From Martinezella tropici (GTDB taxonomy: Bacteria > Pseudomonadota > Alphaproteobacteria > Rhizobiales > Rhizobiaceae), in NCBI GenBank assembly GCA_000799755.1, contig JUHI01000001.1, positions 434,001 to 498,000 of the forward strand: 64,000 nucleotides of DNA, in the 5' to 3' direction. This document shows positions 34,909 to 44,800 of this stretch, one piece after another. The translations under genes and the position numbers were made by a program. Below the pieces are notes generated by a model. The model did no database searches. It had not been told where the DNA came from and saw nothing but the letters and a program-made list of their open reading frames with translations. The first letter of the stretch is position 1. Each line of letters starts with the position of its first letter.

Positions 34909-35959
34909 ATATTCGAGCGTTTGTCACGCCTTGGTGTGGAAATTCGGCATATCCAAGCGACCTAAGCCTTGTCGCGCGAGGGTTCAGACCAAAGTGTTCG
35001 AAATAAGCTCTCGAAAAATGAGAGGACGAGATGAAGCCGCATTGGCTGGCGATCTCGCCAATCGGGATGTTCTTGCTCGACAGCAGATATCTCGAAAGCT
35101 CCAAACGCACGCTTTGATAATACCGAGCCGGGGTGCATTGGGCATGTGTTTGAAAGAGTCTCTCCAACTGGCGCCGGGAGATCCCGACGTTGAAGGCGAT
35201 CTCCTTTAGCGTAAGCATCGGCAGAACGTGGGTCTCCATCAGCTTGATCGCTGCCACGACGGTTGGGTGCGACGCTGGATGCCTGCTTGCGAATGGTCTC
35301 GACTGCAATTCGCCACTTGGCCTCACACGCTCGACAATTGCAGCTTGGCAGAAATGAGCAGCTACGGCTTGACCGCCAGCAGATCCCACCAAGTGGGCCA
35401 TCATATCCACAACGGCAGAACCACCTGCGCAGGTGGCAACATCTTGATTTTCCACGAACAGCTCCCATCTCGCAGGGACCGCCGCGCCGAACTCGGCGAG
35501 AAACTCCGATGCGTGGCCCCAATGAAGGGCGGCCTCAGTGACCAGACCGGCACGGGCGAGTTCGAACACGCCCCGTTCAATACCGACAATTCTCGCGCCT
35601 AAAGTCCGTTCCTTATTGAGAAAACGCCCGAGCAGTTTGGAAGTCTGGGGACTGACGCTTGAGGAAATGACATAGACACTTTCGAAAAAATTCCCCCGTC
35701 CTTCGCCGGACCTATGCAAAAAAGTAGAGTCCGCGGCGATTTTCACGCCCGCGTCGCTGACTACATCGGCCGAGTTCAGCGACATGACCCACCACCCGTA
35801 TGCCGGCTCGGAGGAGCATTGGTTTGCGATCCTCAATGCCTCGAGGACAGCGGTGAAGGAAAACAGGTTGAATCCATCGGCGACAATGATGCACGCGCGG
35901 TGACGAGGTCGCACGGAATCATATACCAAAGGGCTATCAAGTTTTGGCGCATGTTGCAT
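34898..35959 (-). CDS. AraC-family transcriptional regulator, GlxA subgroup
   Basis: A regulator of about 353 residues. It has an N-terminal DJ-1/PfpI-like domain (residues about 20-190, with [23 protein letters not shown] and [16 protein letters not shown]) and a C-terminal AraC double helix-turn-helix (residues about 245-340, with [21 protein letters not shown] and [22 protein letters not shown]). GbdR, which controls glycine betaine catabolism in Pseudomonas, has this architecture. The start is uncertain: ATGs at 36040, 35989 and 35959 are in frame. I favour 35959 because the first would overlap the triple TGTGG box. It is the best candidate regulator for the TGTGG promoters and may regulate itself. 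Confidence 0.88.
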   Translation of the reverse strand: MQHAPKLDSPLVYDSVRPRHRACIIVADGFNLFSFTAVLEALRIANQCSSEPAYGWWVMSLNSADVVSDAGVKIAADSTFLHRSGEGRGNFFESVYVISSSVSPQTSKLLGRFLNKERTLGARIVGIERGVFELARAGLVTEAALHWGHASEFLAEFGAAVPARWELFVENQDVATCAGGSAVVDMMAHLVGSAGGQAVAAHFCQAAIVERVRPSGELQSRPFASRHPASHPTVVAAIKLMETHVLPMLTLKEIAFNVGISRRQLERLFQTHAQCTPARYYQSVRLELSRYLLSSKNIPIGEIASQCGFISSSHFSRAYFEHFGLNPRATRLRSLGYAEFPHQGVTNARISTL

Positions 35960-36003
35960 GGTTCGCAGTCCAAACTTCCGTTGAGCCATGAATTTGCCAA
36001 ATG

Positions 36004-36049
36004 GCACATAAAGCCACATATAGCCACAGTTATATTGCACAAAATGTGG
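36004..36049 (-). promoter_or_regulatory. Triple TGTGG array upstream of the AraC-type regulator
   Basis: On the minus strand TGTGG (36028-36024), TGTGG (36018-36014) and TGTGC (36008-36004) are spaced by exactly 10 bp. A further TGTGG on the plus strand (36045-36049) faces the divergent hydrolase gene. The array lies just before the preferred regulator start, consistent with autoregulation. Confidence 0.55.
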
Positions 36050-36282
36050 TTCTTATAGTGTCGTAAAAGTTCGAAACGCGATAAGCGAAGGTGTTGTGGC
36101 CTCGGCAGTGTGATCCGTCCGGACCCGAATGGAGATGGGACAGGTAGTTGCGGGAGATTGAATCCACCAGAGTTTGGCGCAATCACATGACCCGTAGGAA
36201 ACGGGAAGGAGCTAAGATGTTGTCGCACGCACAAGCCACCGTGCGTAGCTCGGATTCAAACATAAAAAAGGGGATCGAGTTC

Positions 36283-37431
36283 ATGAGAATGCTTCGAAAG
36301 ACTGCAGCAATGCTGGCAGTTCTAACCGCACTCACGATCGCGACAGGCGCTGAGGCGAAGAGTTCCTGTGACGACATAGATAATCGATGCAAGCAGCCGC
36401 TCTCTACCGGCATCACAATGTCGTACATGGAGTTCGGGCCGAAAAGCGGTACGCCCGTCATTTTGATACATGGCCTGACGGATAGTGTTCGCTCATGGTC
36501 GACGACGATTCCCTTTCTCCTCCGATTTGACCGTAAGCTGCATATCTTTGCTGTCGATCTGCGCGGTCACGGCGGCAGCACGATGCCGCCGCGTAGGCTC
36601 TGCGCGACCGAGCCTGAATCGTGCTTTGAAGTGAAAGATTTCGCAGACGACGTAACCGCGTTCATGAAAGCGAAAAAAATCAACAGCACTTTCTTGGTAG
36701 GTCACTCGCTCGGCACCTTCGTCACTCAGGAAATCGCGCTCGACAGTCCTTCGATGGTCCGAGGCGCCGTTCTCGTTGCGACAGCCGCGAAGGCCACCGA
36801 CAATGCTGTGCTGCGCGACTACGTGCTCAATGAGCCGGTAGAGGGAAGTTGGAAGAAGGCCCTTGAAGCAAGGGGTAAGAGATACCCTATCGACTTCTAT
36901 GACGAAATTCCAGCGAGCGCCGATAAGGACGTGGAGAAGTGGTTGGCCGCGAACTGGGATGTCGATCCACTAGCTCCTGATAGCTTCTTGCGGCCCTATC
37001 TTCCCGAGACAGCCCATGTGCGACTCGGTACCTGGATCGGCGCCACCATGGCCCTGCTTGCAACTGATCATACTGAGCGCTTGAAAAAGCTGTCCGTTCC
37101 GACGTTCGTGATTTGGGGTTCTCAGGACAACATTTTCCCTGCTTCAGACCAAGAGCAGGTGAGGCAGCTTCTCACAGAAGCGGCCAAGCGTAGGGGCGGC
37201 CAAAACTTCTGGAAGCAGTATGGAATGATCCCCCTGCCTGCGTCAGGCGCGCAGGAGAGCGATGTCGGACATAATGTGCAATGGGGAGCACCCGAGGCGG
37301 TAGCAAAGGATATCGTTTCCTTTATCGAGACCGGAAAACCTCTGGATGCAAGGCCGGCAGCGAAGAAGACCTCGGACGGCTTCACGATTGTGGAGGTTAA
37401 AACTCCTGAGGGCTTTGTGGGCCTGAAGTAG
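36283..37431 (+). CDS. Secreted alpha/beta hydrolase
   Basis: A 382-residue exported hydrolase. The first 25 residues form a signal peptide (MRMLRKTAAM then a hydrophobic core to ATGAEAKS). The mature part has the oxyanion segment VILIHGLTDS, the nucleophile elbow GHSLGT and late acidic and histidine positions (WGSQDNIFP, SDVGHNVQW). The ATG at 36283 is preceded by AGGGGATCG; longer upstream versions lack the signal. Lipid or choline-ester hydrolysis to supply amino-alcohols to this locus is possible but not shown by the sequence. Confidence 0.82.
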   Translation: MRMLRKTAAMLAVLTALTIATGAEAKSSCDDIDNRCKQPLSTGITMSYMEFGPKSGTPVILIHGLTDSVRSWSTTIPFLLRFDRKLHIFAVDLRGHGGSTMPPRRLCATEPESCFEVKDFADDVTAFMKAKKINSTFLVGHSLGTFVTQEIALDSPSMVRGAVLVATAAKATDNAVLRDYVLNEPVEGSWKKALEARGKRYPIDFYDEIPASADKDVEKWLAANWDVDPLAPDSFLRPYLPETAHVRLGTWIGATMALLATDHTERLKKLSVPTFVIWGSQDNIFPASDQEQVRQLLTEAAKRRGGQNFWKQYGMIPLPASGAQESDVGHNVQWGAPEAVAKDIVSFIETGKPLDARPAAKKTSDGFTIVEVKTPEGFVGLK

Positions 37432-37604
37432 TCGACGAAGGGCGATGCGGCGGTGGTTGCCTTCGCATCGCCGCGTGCCGGAGCGACAGACTACCACGTT
37501 TTCATTGGCGAGCCAGCACGGCCTTGGCCGCCAGCCACATCGAGCAATGCAAGTCCGGCATGCGAGCTCAACCCCATGCGGCACTTACCTAGGGAATACA
37601 CGAT

Positions 37605-38864
37605 ATGGATTTTGAAGCACGGAGCTTCTTAACCTCCCTTTTCAAGGCGGCTGTAACGGCTGCCGACCCACTGAACGGTGTTGTGCGGCATCTTCCGGAA
37701 AGGCCGAAAGGCAAGACGGTGGTCGTCGGCGCGGGCAAAGGCGCGGCTCAGATGGCGCGCGCACTGGAGAGCATTTGGGACGGCCCACTGGAAGGCGTCG
37801 TCGTCACCAGATATGGCTATGGCTGTGAGACCAGACATGTGGAAGTCATCGAAGCTTCGCATCCAGTACCAGACTCTGCGGGGCTCGCCGCGTCGAAGCG
37901 CCTGATCGAGACGGTCAAGGATCTATCCGCCGATGACCTCGTCATCGCTCTCATCTGTGGCGGCGGCTCCGCTCTGCTCCCATCTCCGCCTCAAGGTCTG
38001 TCGCTTGAGGACGAAATTTCTTTGAACGAGACACTGCTGTCTTCGGGCGCGCCCATCTCCGCGATGAATGTCGTGCGTAAACATCTGTCAACTATCAAGG
38101 GCGGCCGCCTGGCGACGGCGACTAAAGCGCGCGTCGTGAGCCTCATAGTCTCTGACATTCCGGGCGACAATCCCGCCCATGTTGCATCGGGCCCTACTGT
38201 GCCGGATTACTCAACCCGACACGATGCTCTTGAGATCATTGCCCGATACGGCCTCACATTGCCGCTGGCGGCAATCGACCACCTAAACTCGGCGGCAGCC
38301 GACGCGCCGCGGCCCGACGATCCTGCGGTCGTACGCAACAGTCACCACGTTATCGCCTCGGCCGGCGTTTCTCTCGAGGCTGCCGCGCAACTCGCTAGAG
38401 CGAACGGCATAGAGGCGGCGATCCTGTCGGATGCCGTAGAGGGGGAAGCTCGCGAGGTGGCACTCGTGCACGCAGCCATCGCCAAGGAGATCCTTGCCCG
38501 CAATCGGCCGTTTTCCAAACCTGTTGTGATCCTCTCCGGTGGCGAGACGACGGTCACCATTCGAAAAATGGGCGGCAAAGGTGGGCGAAATGGCGAGTTC
38601 GCGTTGGCGGCGGCGATTGCGCTCGACGGGTACGATTTTCACCTCATCGCCGCCGACACCGATGGCATCGACGGCTCGGAGGCCAACGCCGGCGCCTTTG
38701 CCGATGGCACGACCGTCAAGCGACTGCGTTTGACGGCGCTGGACGCGCGACGCATTCTTGATGCCAACGACAGTTTCACGGCCTTCAACGCCATTGGCGA
38801 CTTATTCGAAACAGGTCCGACCGGGACGAATGTCAACGATTTTAGGGCGATCTTGTTGAGCTGA
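37605..38864 (+). CDS. Glycerate 2-kinase (MOFRL family)
   Basis: A 419-residue kinase of the GckA/TtuD type. It has the N-terminal DUF4147 domain with VGAGKGAAQMARALE (near residue 45), SHPVPDSAGL and LICGGGSALL. The C-terminal MOFRL domain contains the segment GGKGGRNGEFALAAAIAL and ADTDGIDG. It phosphorylates glycerate, which would be formed from serine via hydroxypyruvate, and so connects with the SerA/SerC-like fusion. AGGGAATA lies before the ATG. It is the last gene of the catabolic locus before the accessory region begins. Confidence 0.9.
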   Translation: MDFEARSFLTSLFKAAVTAADPLNGVVRHLPERPKGKTVVVGAGKGAAQMARALESIWDGPLEGVVVTRYGYGCETRHVEVIEASHPVPDSAGLAASKRLIETVKDLSADDLVIALICGGGSALLPSPPQGLSLEDEISLNETLLSSGAPISAMNVVRKHLSTIKGGRLATATKARVVSLIVSDIPGDNPAHVASGPTVPDYSTRHDALEIIARYGLTLPLAAIDHLNSAAADAPRPDDPAVVRNSHHVIASAGVSLEAAAQLARANGIEAAILSDAVEGEAREVALVHAAIAKEILARNRPFSKPVVILSGGETTVTIRKMGGKGGRNGEFALAAAIALDGYDFHLIAADTDGIDGSEANAGAFADGTTVKRLRLTALDARRILDANDSFTAFNAIGDLFETGPTGTNVNDFRAILLS

Positions 38865-39180
38865 GCCGAGATCAGCGTCGCGAAATACTGTGCTCTATCA
38901 TCTTGCCGGCACACCATGAGGTAGTGCGGCTTTCGAAAAAGCTCGTTGAGCCTTGTGACCATCTCCGCCCGAACACTCACCACCCGACCCCGTTCGTCTG
39001 AGCCTCCACACACCGCCACCTTCCGCGCCGTATTAGCGATCACTTGTTTGATCGGTTGAATTTGTTTGAACGGGGGATCATCGCTGGCACGTCTCGACTC
39101 AAGTTTTAGCAATTGCCTTGCAGATCTGGAAAGCTGTGGTGCGATATGTGCGTATCAAACTGACACAACGGAATGGCGCG
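38865..39180. other. Junction between catabolic locus and accessory region
   Basis: No convincing gene was found in these 316 bp. A minus-strand frame (38639-39112) runs into the antisense of the kinase gene and has no recognisable family. Gene content changes from amine catabolism to DNA-modification genes across this stretch, so an element boundary may lie here, but I see no repeat, tRNA or integrase. Confidence 0.5.
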
Positions 39181-41139
39181 ATGCACGAGACGGCTGCAGC
39201 TCTCAGCAAAACGAGATCAGAGATCATCAAGCTCCGCAAGGCAATGGTCGACAAGGCATTGGAACTCGCGACGAAGATCTCTGAACTTGAGAGCCAGATC
39301 GCCCCTGCTGATGCACGGGAATTCCTCGTCGCCCGATGCAATTTATCGCGATCAGAAATTGCCTTTTACGGAAAAGTGACGAGAAGGCTTGCGCCATACA
39401 CCGATGTGCTCAGGAACAACGGTGTCTCCTACGACATGATCAGGAGCTTGGCTTCAGCGCGCGAAAGCGTGCGAGGCCGCGCACTGGCATCGATCGCCTC
39501 CGGTGCACGTTTCGACCTGTCCGACTTTCGCGTACTGCGAAAGCGGATCGCGGACGACGCAATGTCCGCGCGCGAAATTTCGGTCTCGATGCGCAAACGC
39601 ATGATGCACGCTTTTGCAAAGCGACACGCGAAGACCGTGATTGCTGAATTCGAAACCGGTGCAACAGACCTGATGCACGAAATAGCTGGCTTGAACCCGT
39701 CGACTGTAGACGGCTCACCTTCCAGTTCGGCTGCCTCCATCGCCGACAAAGCTCAAAAGCTAATGCCGAAGTTTGAAGCAGCCTTCGGATCATCGCACGC
39801 CCGCCACGGCGACGCCGAATGGCGATCGCTCAAGCCCGCAGCCCGCGAGGTCGCGACAACCCATCGCGCATTGGGCAACCTCGCATCGGCGGCCGAAGGA
39901 TCGCCACGGTCGCAGAAAATCCGGTCGCACATGCTTTCCACGCTCGCGACTGGCCCCCTTGGGACCTTGGCCCGATTTACCGGAAACGACCACTTCATGT
40001 CAGGGATTTTGCCGCCGCCCAGGCAACCGCTGACGAAGCTGCCGACAAAGCGCCTTCGGACCCTGGAACTGTGCGCGGGGGCCGGAGGTATGGCGATTGG
40101 GTTGGAAGCCGCCGGCTTTGAACACGTAGCCCTTATCGAGTTTGATAAAAACGCAGCGGCTACAATGAGACGCAATCGTCCTAACTGGCCCGTTGTCGAA
40201 AAGGATCTAACGACGATCGACTTCACCCAATATGCCGGCCAGATTGACCTCGTTTGCGGAGGTCTACCATGTCAACCCTACTCCGAAGAAGGCGAAGGCA
40301 AGGGACATGCGGACGAGAGAGATCTACTGCTTGAGGGCGCCCGCGCCGTACGTGAGATCCAGCCCAAAGCATTTCTCTTTGAAAATGTCCGTGGTGCTCT
40401 TTTCGCAAAACATTCCGACCAGATAGCGCGCTTTCTGAAGGAGTTGAACGAAGCGGGATACGATGTCCAGATCGTCGAAGTAAACACGCAAGACTACGGG
40501 ATCGCGCAGAACCGCCCTCGTATTTTGTTCATTGGACTTCGGACGCGCGACCGCCGCCACTTTGAAATGCCTAGCCGGTTCCCAGAGCGCCGTGCCAATG
40601 TCGGCGAGACTCTTTACGATCTGATGTCCGCCAATGGTTGGAGCGAAGCGAAAAATTGGGCCGAATATTGCCGAACCGCCACCTTTGAACTCGACGACGG
40701 CGCCGTCGTCCAAGGTGCGCAGGCGTTCACACTTCTTGGCAGAAAGGGTAAAGCGCGAAAATTGGAGGCACTCCGCTGGAAGCGCAGTGGTCTCGATCCG
40801 TCCGGCGTTCCTGACGCGGCCCCGACCGATGAGCTCGCCCGCAGAAATGGACCGGACTTTGTGCCGGGCTTGACGATCCGCATGAGGGCAGTTCTCCAAA
40901 ACTTCCCGACCGAATTCGAGTTTGTCGGCGGAAAAGAATCGGTCGCAAAGCAGATTGGCAATGCTGTCGCTCCCAGGATGGCACAGGCATTCGGACTGGC
41001 TCTGTATTCCGCGCTGGAACATGTCGAATTTGATATCGAAGCCATGCTGTGGCCTGAGGACGTCCGCCGAAAACGTCCGATTATCGACCCACCACCATTG
41101 GAACCCTCTGTCGCGCTTCGAGAGGAAGTGGAAGCCTGA
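39181..41139 (+). CDS. DNA cytosine-5 methyltransferase with N-terminal helical domain
   Basis: A 652-residue protein. The first 280 residues are helical with a coiled-coil start (LSKTRSEIIKLRKAMVDKA) and a domain that recurs in the protein at 56.8 kb. The C-terminal part is a complete cytosine-5 methyltransferase. Motif I is LELCAGAGGMAIGLE, motif IV has the catalytic Cys364 in GGLPCQPYSEEG, motif VI is FENVRG, motif VIII is QNRPRILFIG and the terminal QIGNAVAPRMA is motif X. A TTG at 39118 also opens the frame, but the ATG at 39181 is likelier. No restriction endonuclease is adjacent; the STAND-nuclease gene begins about 700 bp downstream. Confidence 0.92.
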   Translation: MHETAAALSKTRSEIIKLRKAMVDKALELATKISELESQIAPADAREFLVARCNLSRSEIAFYGKVTRRLAPYTDVLRNNGVSYDMIRSLASARESVRGRALASIASGARFDLSDFRVLRKRIADDAMSAREISVSMRKRMMHAFAKRHAKTVIAEFETGATDLMHEIAGLNPSTVDGSPSSSAASIADKAQKLMPKFEAAFGSSHARHGDAEWRSLKPAAREVATTHRALGNLASAAEGSPRSQKIRSHMLSTLATGPLGTLARFTGNDHFMSGILPPPRQPLTKLPTKRLRTLELCAGAGGMAIGLEAAGFEHVALIEFDKNAAATMRRNRPNWPVVEKDLTTIDFTQYAGQIDLVCGGLPCQPYSEEGEGKGHADERDLLLEGARAVREIQPKAFLFENVRGALFAKHSDQIARFLKELNEAGYDVQIVEVNTQDYGIAQNRPRILFIGLRTRDRRHFEMPSRFPERRANVGETLYDLMSANGWSEAKNWAEYCRTATFELDDGAVVQGAQAFTLLGRKGKARKLEALRWKRSGLDPSGVPDAAPTDELARRNGPDFVPGLTIRMRAVLQNFPTEFEFVGGKESVAKQIGNAVAPRMAQAFGLALYSALEHVEFDIEAMLWPEDVRRKRPIIDPPPLEPSVALREEVEA

Positions 41140-41836
41140 CGATGTATTTGCTGATCGTGATCAGGCCTATCTGACCTCCCAAAGACTCGATGGGGTCGGC
41201 TCTGTTTGAATGAACCGAACCGGCGATGGATCGACATCTGTCGAGGGTTGTGCTGCTGCACCGCATGTTGTGTTTCCGCCACTCGTCGCGCCTCCATTTC
41301 GATTTAATCGAGGATGGCGCGCCGATTTCAACTTCACAACAGGTTTAATCCGCTCGCGCCCTATAGGCAGCCGCTCGGGCGGACATGCGTGTTATATGAT
41401 TCCTATATTCGCAATTTCGGGAACCCGCGCAAGCAATTGAAAAATATACGTAATTTACGCCGATGAAAATTTACTTCACTACTTTTAGACAGAACTTCAC
41501 TAGAATTCGAGCAAGTTTGAGCCGGAACGGGAGATTATTCGGGGAGTCGGAACAATAAAGCAGCGCAGTGCGGATTGCGCGACCAATAGATTTGCACTAG
41601 CAGGCGCCTTCCCCGCGGATATCTGAGTGGGCATCGAATCCGAGCCGTGATGAGAAAGCAGACGGTCAGTCGATTGTTCGGAGGATCCGAATAACAGTTC
41701 GGGAAATCCGATGAAGCGCACTTTGTGGGGACGCACTCTGATTCACCTGGTGGAACGACAGACAATCAACAAAAGGGGCCCGGACTTAACGGGGTCTTGC
41801 GTTCGAACTCTTAGTTGAAAAGCTCTGTTGATTGGC
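41140..41836. other. AT-rich gap between methyltransferase and STAND gene
   Basis: About 700 bp without a supported gene. It contains AT-rich runs around 41390-41500 that could hold the promoter of the large downstream gene, and a small dyad (TTCGGA, 3 bp, TCCGAA; 41676-41690). Short minus-strand frames at 41500-41765 have no recognisable protein pattern. The drop in GC relative to flanking DNA suggests acquired sequence. Confidence 0.5.
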
Positions 41837-44800
41837 ATGGCCGACAGCTCGGTCGGCATGGATCTGCGCCCGCCGATTGGCTATCGATATTCAATGGTCG
41901 ATTTCTACATTAACCGCCGCCTAGTCATTGATCTCGAACACCTGTCAGAGCAGGAGGTTTTGGATCGCGGCTCGGTGTTTGTCGTCCTAGCTGAACCAGG
42001 AGCGGGTAAGACCGAGCTGCTAGGCGAGCTGGGTCGAATCTGGGGCGTGAAACCGGTCCGGGCAAGCCTGTTTCGCCATAGCTCTAGGACCGCGCAGACA
42101 ACACCCTTGATTGTTGACGCCGTGGACGAAGCGGCGAGGATCGATCAGTCGGCAGTAGACCAAATAATTGTTCGGGCACGGGAGGCATGTGACGGTCGCG
42201 TCGTATTCGCCAGTAGATCGTCGGAATGGGCGGAAGACCGTACACGCTTGGTCAGGGATTGCTTCGGCACTGACCCGATAATCGTTAGAATCGAGGCGTT
42301 TTCTGACGAGGAGCAGAAGCGGCTTTTTGACACACATCTGCATGGCGAATCCTTTAGTGACTTTTCGAAAGAGGTCGAGCGTTTCGGGCTTTCAGATTTG
42401 CTGGGCAATCCGCAGTTTCTCAAGCTTCTCGCAGATGCATTTGTTCAGGGTGGTCGGCGCTTCAGTTCCAGAACTCAAATATTCGAGGATGCTGTCGACA
42501 GGCTTGCGCTCGAGCTAGGACCGATCGCTGGTCAAAGGCGCGCGCCCACGAAAGACATCGTCGCTGCCGCGTCCGAAATCATGGCGAAGCTCCTACTCTC
42601 GGGGACATCGGGCACAGCCACGAAAGAGCAGCAAGCAACCTCGGAGTTTCCCTACCTCCCGCTGCTGTTGAACTCCAAGGTAACTGAGTCATTCGCAGCG
42701 CTGGATACGAAACTATTCAAGCCTACCGCCCACTCCGACCATCACGAACCGGCCCACCGGATCGTCGCCGAATATTGCGCGGCGCGGTACATCGTTGGTC
42801 GGGTATCGGACGCTCGAAATCCACTACCACTTCGAAGAATTCTCGCCGTGATCGCACCCAATGGCTTCGTGCGCGACGAACTGAGGGGGCTGGTAGGATG
42901 GTTAGCAACGGTAGGTTCTGAGGCTATCCAGTGGAAAGCGGTGGAGTTGGATCCTTACGCAGTGCTGGGCAACGGCGATCCTTCGCGACTTGCTACTTCT
43001 TCGAAAAGACGCCTGCTCCAAGCGCTGGAAAAAGCGGCGTCGATGAACCCCGGCTTTCGGCGCGGCGATTACGTTCGAAAGTTCAGCGTCAACGGGTTCT
43101 TTTGCAACGAGGTGGCAGAGGATGTGGTCTGCCTTCTACGCAGGTTGTCTGTGAACTCGCCTCTTACCGACTTGCTTTTGGAACTCCTGGTGGTGGCCGG
43201 TGGTCCGACAGTGCTGGTTGGTGAAGTTAGCAAAATACTCCATGACGTCTCCGCAGCGCAGCACACGCGCGTCTGGGCGTCGCGTGCACTTATCAAAATT
43301 TCCGGACAAGAGCCTGAAGCAGATTTTCAAAGACTCCTCGACGAAGGAACAGCCGCGGCGTTAGGCGTGGCTGTTGATATGGTTCATGAAGCGGGAGCAG
43401 ATGCGTTTTCTGACACACTGTTCGCGAAGTTTCTCGATGTCCTCATTCTCCACCTGCAGCCGCCACGTCGCATTCGTGACGACGCCATATGGATGGCTTC
43501 ATTCGAGCTCAAGAATGTCCTGGCGAAGTTCGCACCCCAACGGATAGCTCTTCAACTAGATAGACTAACAGAGAACCTCGCTTGTTCTTGCGGTCGACCA
43601 AACCACGATTGTCAATGCAGGCGCGGCGTGAGCATTGTCGCTGGACGACTGCTCGACCGCTATTTCACGGACATAGTGGGTCCACACCATCCGCAAAATG
43701 TTTGGAAGTGGATCCGGGCGCTTTGGTATGAACATCAGGGAGACGCCAAGACCAACGCCGCAATTCGGTTACTCGTGAACGACGACGGACTTCGCCACTA
43801 TGTACATAGGCTAGCGTTCATCAATGCCGACAGCATTGACACAGCATGGGATATTCGATGGAGCCTTTGGGATGGTCATCACCACAGTGGATTGTTGCTG
43901 AGGAGCGACGATGACCGATTGCTGACTGACTACGCGTTCGAAATCAACAACGTGCATGTCTGGGCTGTCCTATGGCATCGGCCGCGCTCCTCAGGCGAGA
44001 ACCAAGGCCCGGATGAGCGCCGTCGGCGTCTGCGAGAGCAAGCAGCACAAAAGCCGACTTTCGCGGCGGAATGGGCGCGGCGAGAGAGGCGCTTCCGACT
44101 GCAGTTCGCAGAGGATCGGTCGACGAAAAGCAGACGTCTCCGTCGGAGGGAGAGGAAAGACAGGCAGCAAGAGCTTCAGTATCAGGCGAAGCTATTTCAA
44201 GAACGTGAACTTATAGAAAGCGGTCGAGACTGGGGATGGGTCAACTATTTCACCAACCGATATCTCTCCGACCGAGCGAGCCTCTCCGATTCAAACGGAG
44301 AAAAAGTGATTGCCGAGAATTGTCTAAAAAACTGTCTCCACCATCTCGCCGTGCCATCATTGGCCCAGCTCGCTGTTGGGCGAAATCTTCGAGGCGCACG
44401 CGCTGCTTTTGCATCGACTTGGATCCACTCCTGTGAGGGAGGGGCTTTGGACCGGATCGACACGCCGTTTCTGCTTGCCGCTTATGTGGAAGCGAACAGA
44501 TCTGGCTGGATGGACGAAAGCGAATTCAAAGGATTCGAGCATGAGCTCGAAAAACGTCTTTTCAAAACCGTCAGCGACGTGGAGGCCTTTGCTCGGGGCT
44601 ACATAGAACCTGGGCTGATGGGGCCGAGGGAAGGATTCACGCACGTCTGGTGGCTCGTCAGAACGCAATTGTGCTCGACGTTTCGTTCGGAACTGGCGCG
44701 GGAATGGTTGTGGAGATTCCCAGACATGCCCGCCTCTGCTCAGGAGACACTGTTCAACTTGGCTATAATGACGAAAGATCGCCATAGCCTTCTGGCACTG

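Noticed and set aside
38639..39112. 157-codon minus-strand open frame at the end of the glycerate kinase gene
   Set aside because: Half of it is antisense to the kinase and the remainder has no recognisable family or ribosome binding site. A remnant cannot be excluded.
41500..41765. Two short minus-strand open frames in the gap before the STAND gene
   Set aside because: Both are under 80 codons, in overlapping frames, without motif or ribosome binding site.
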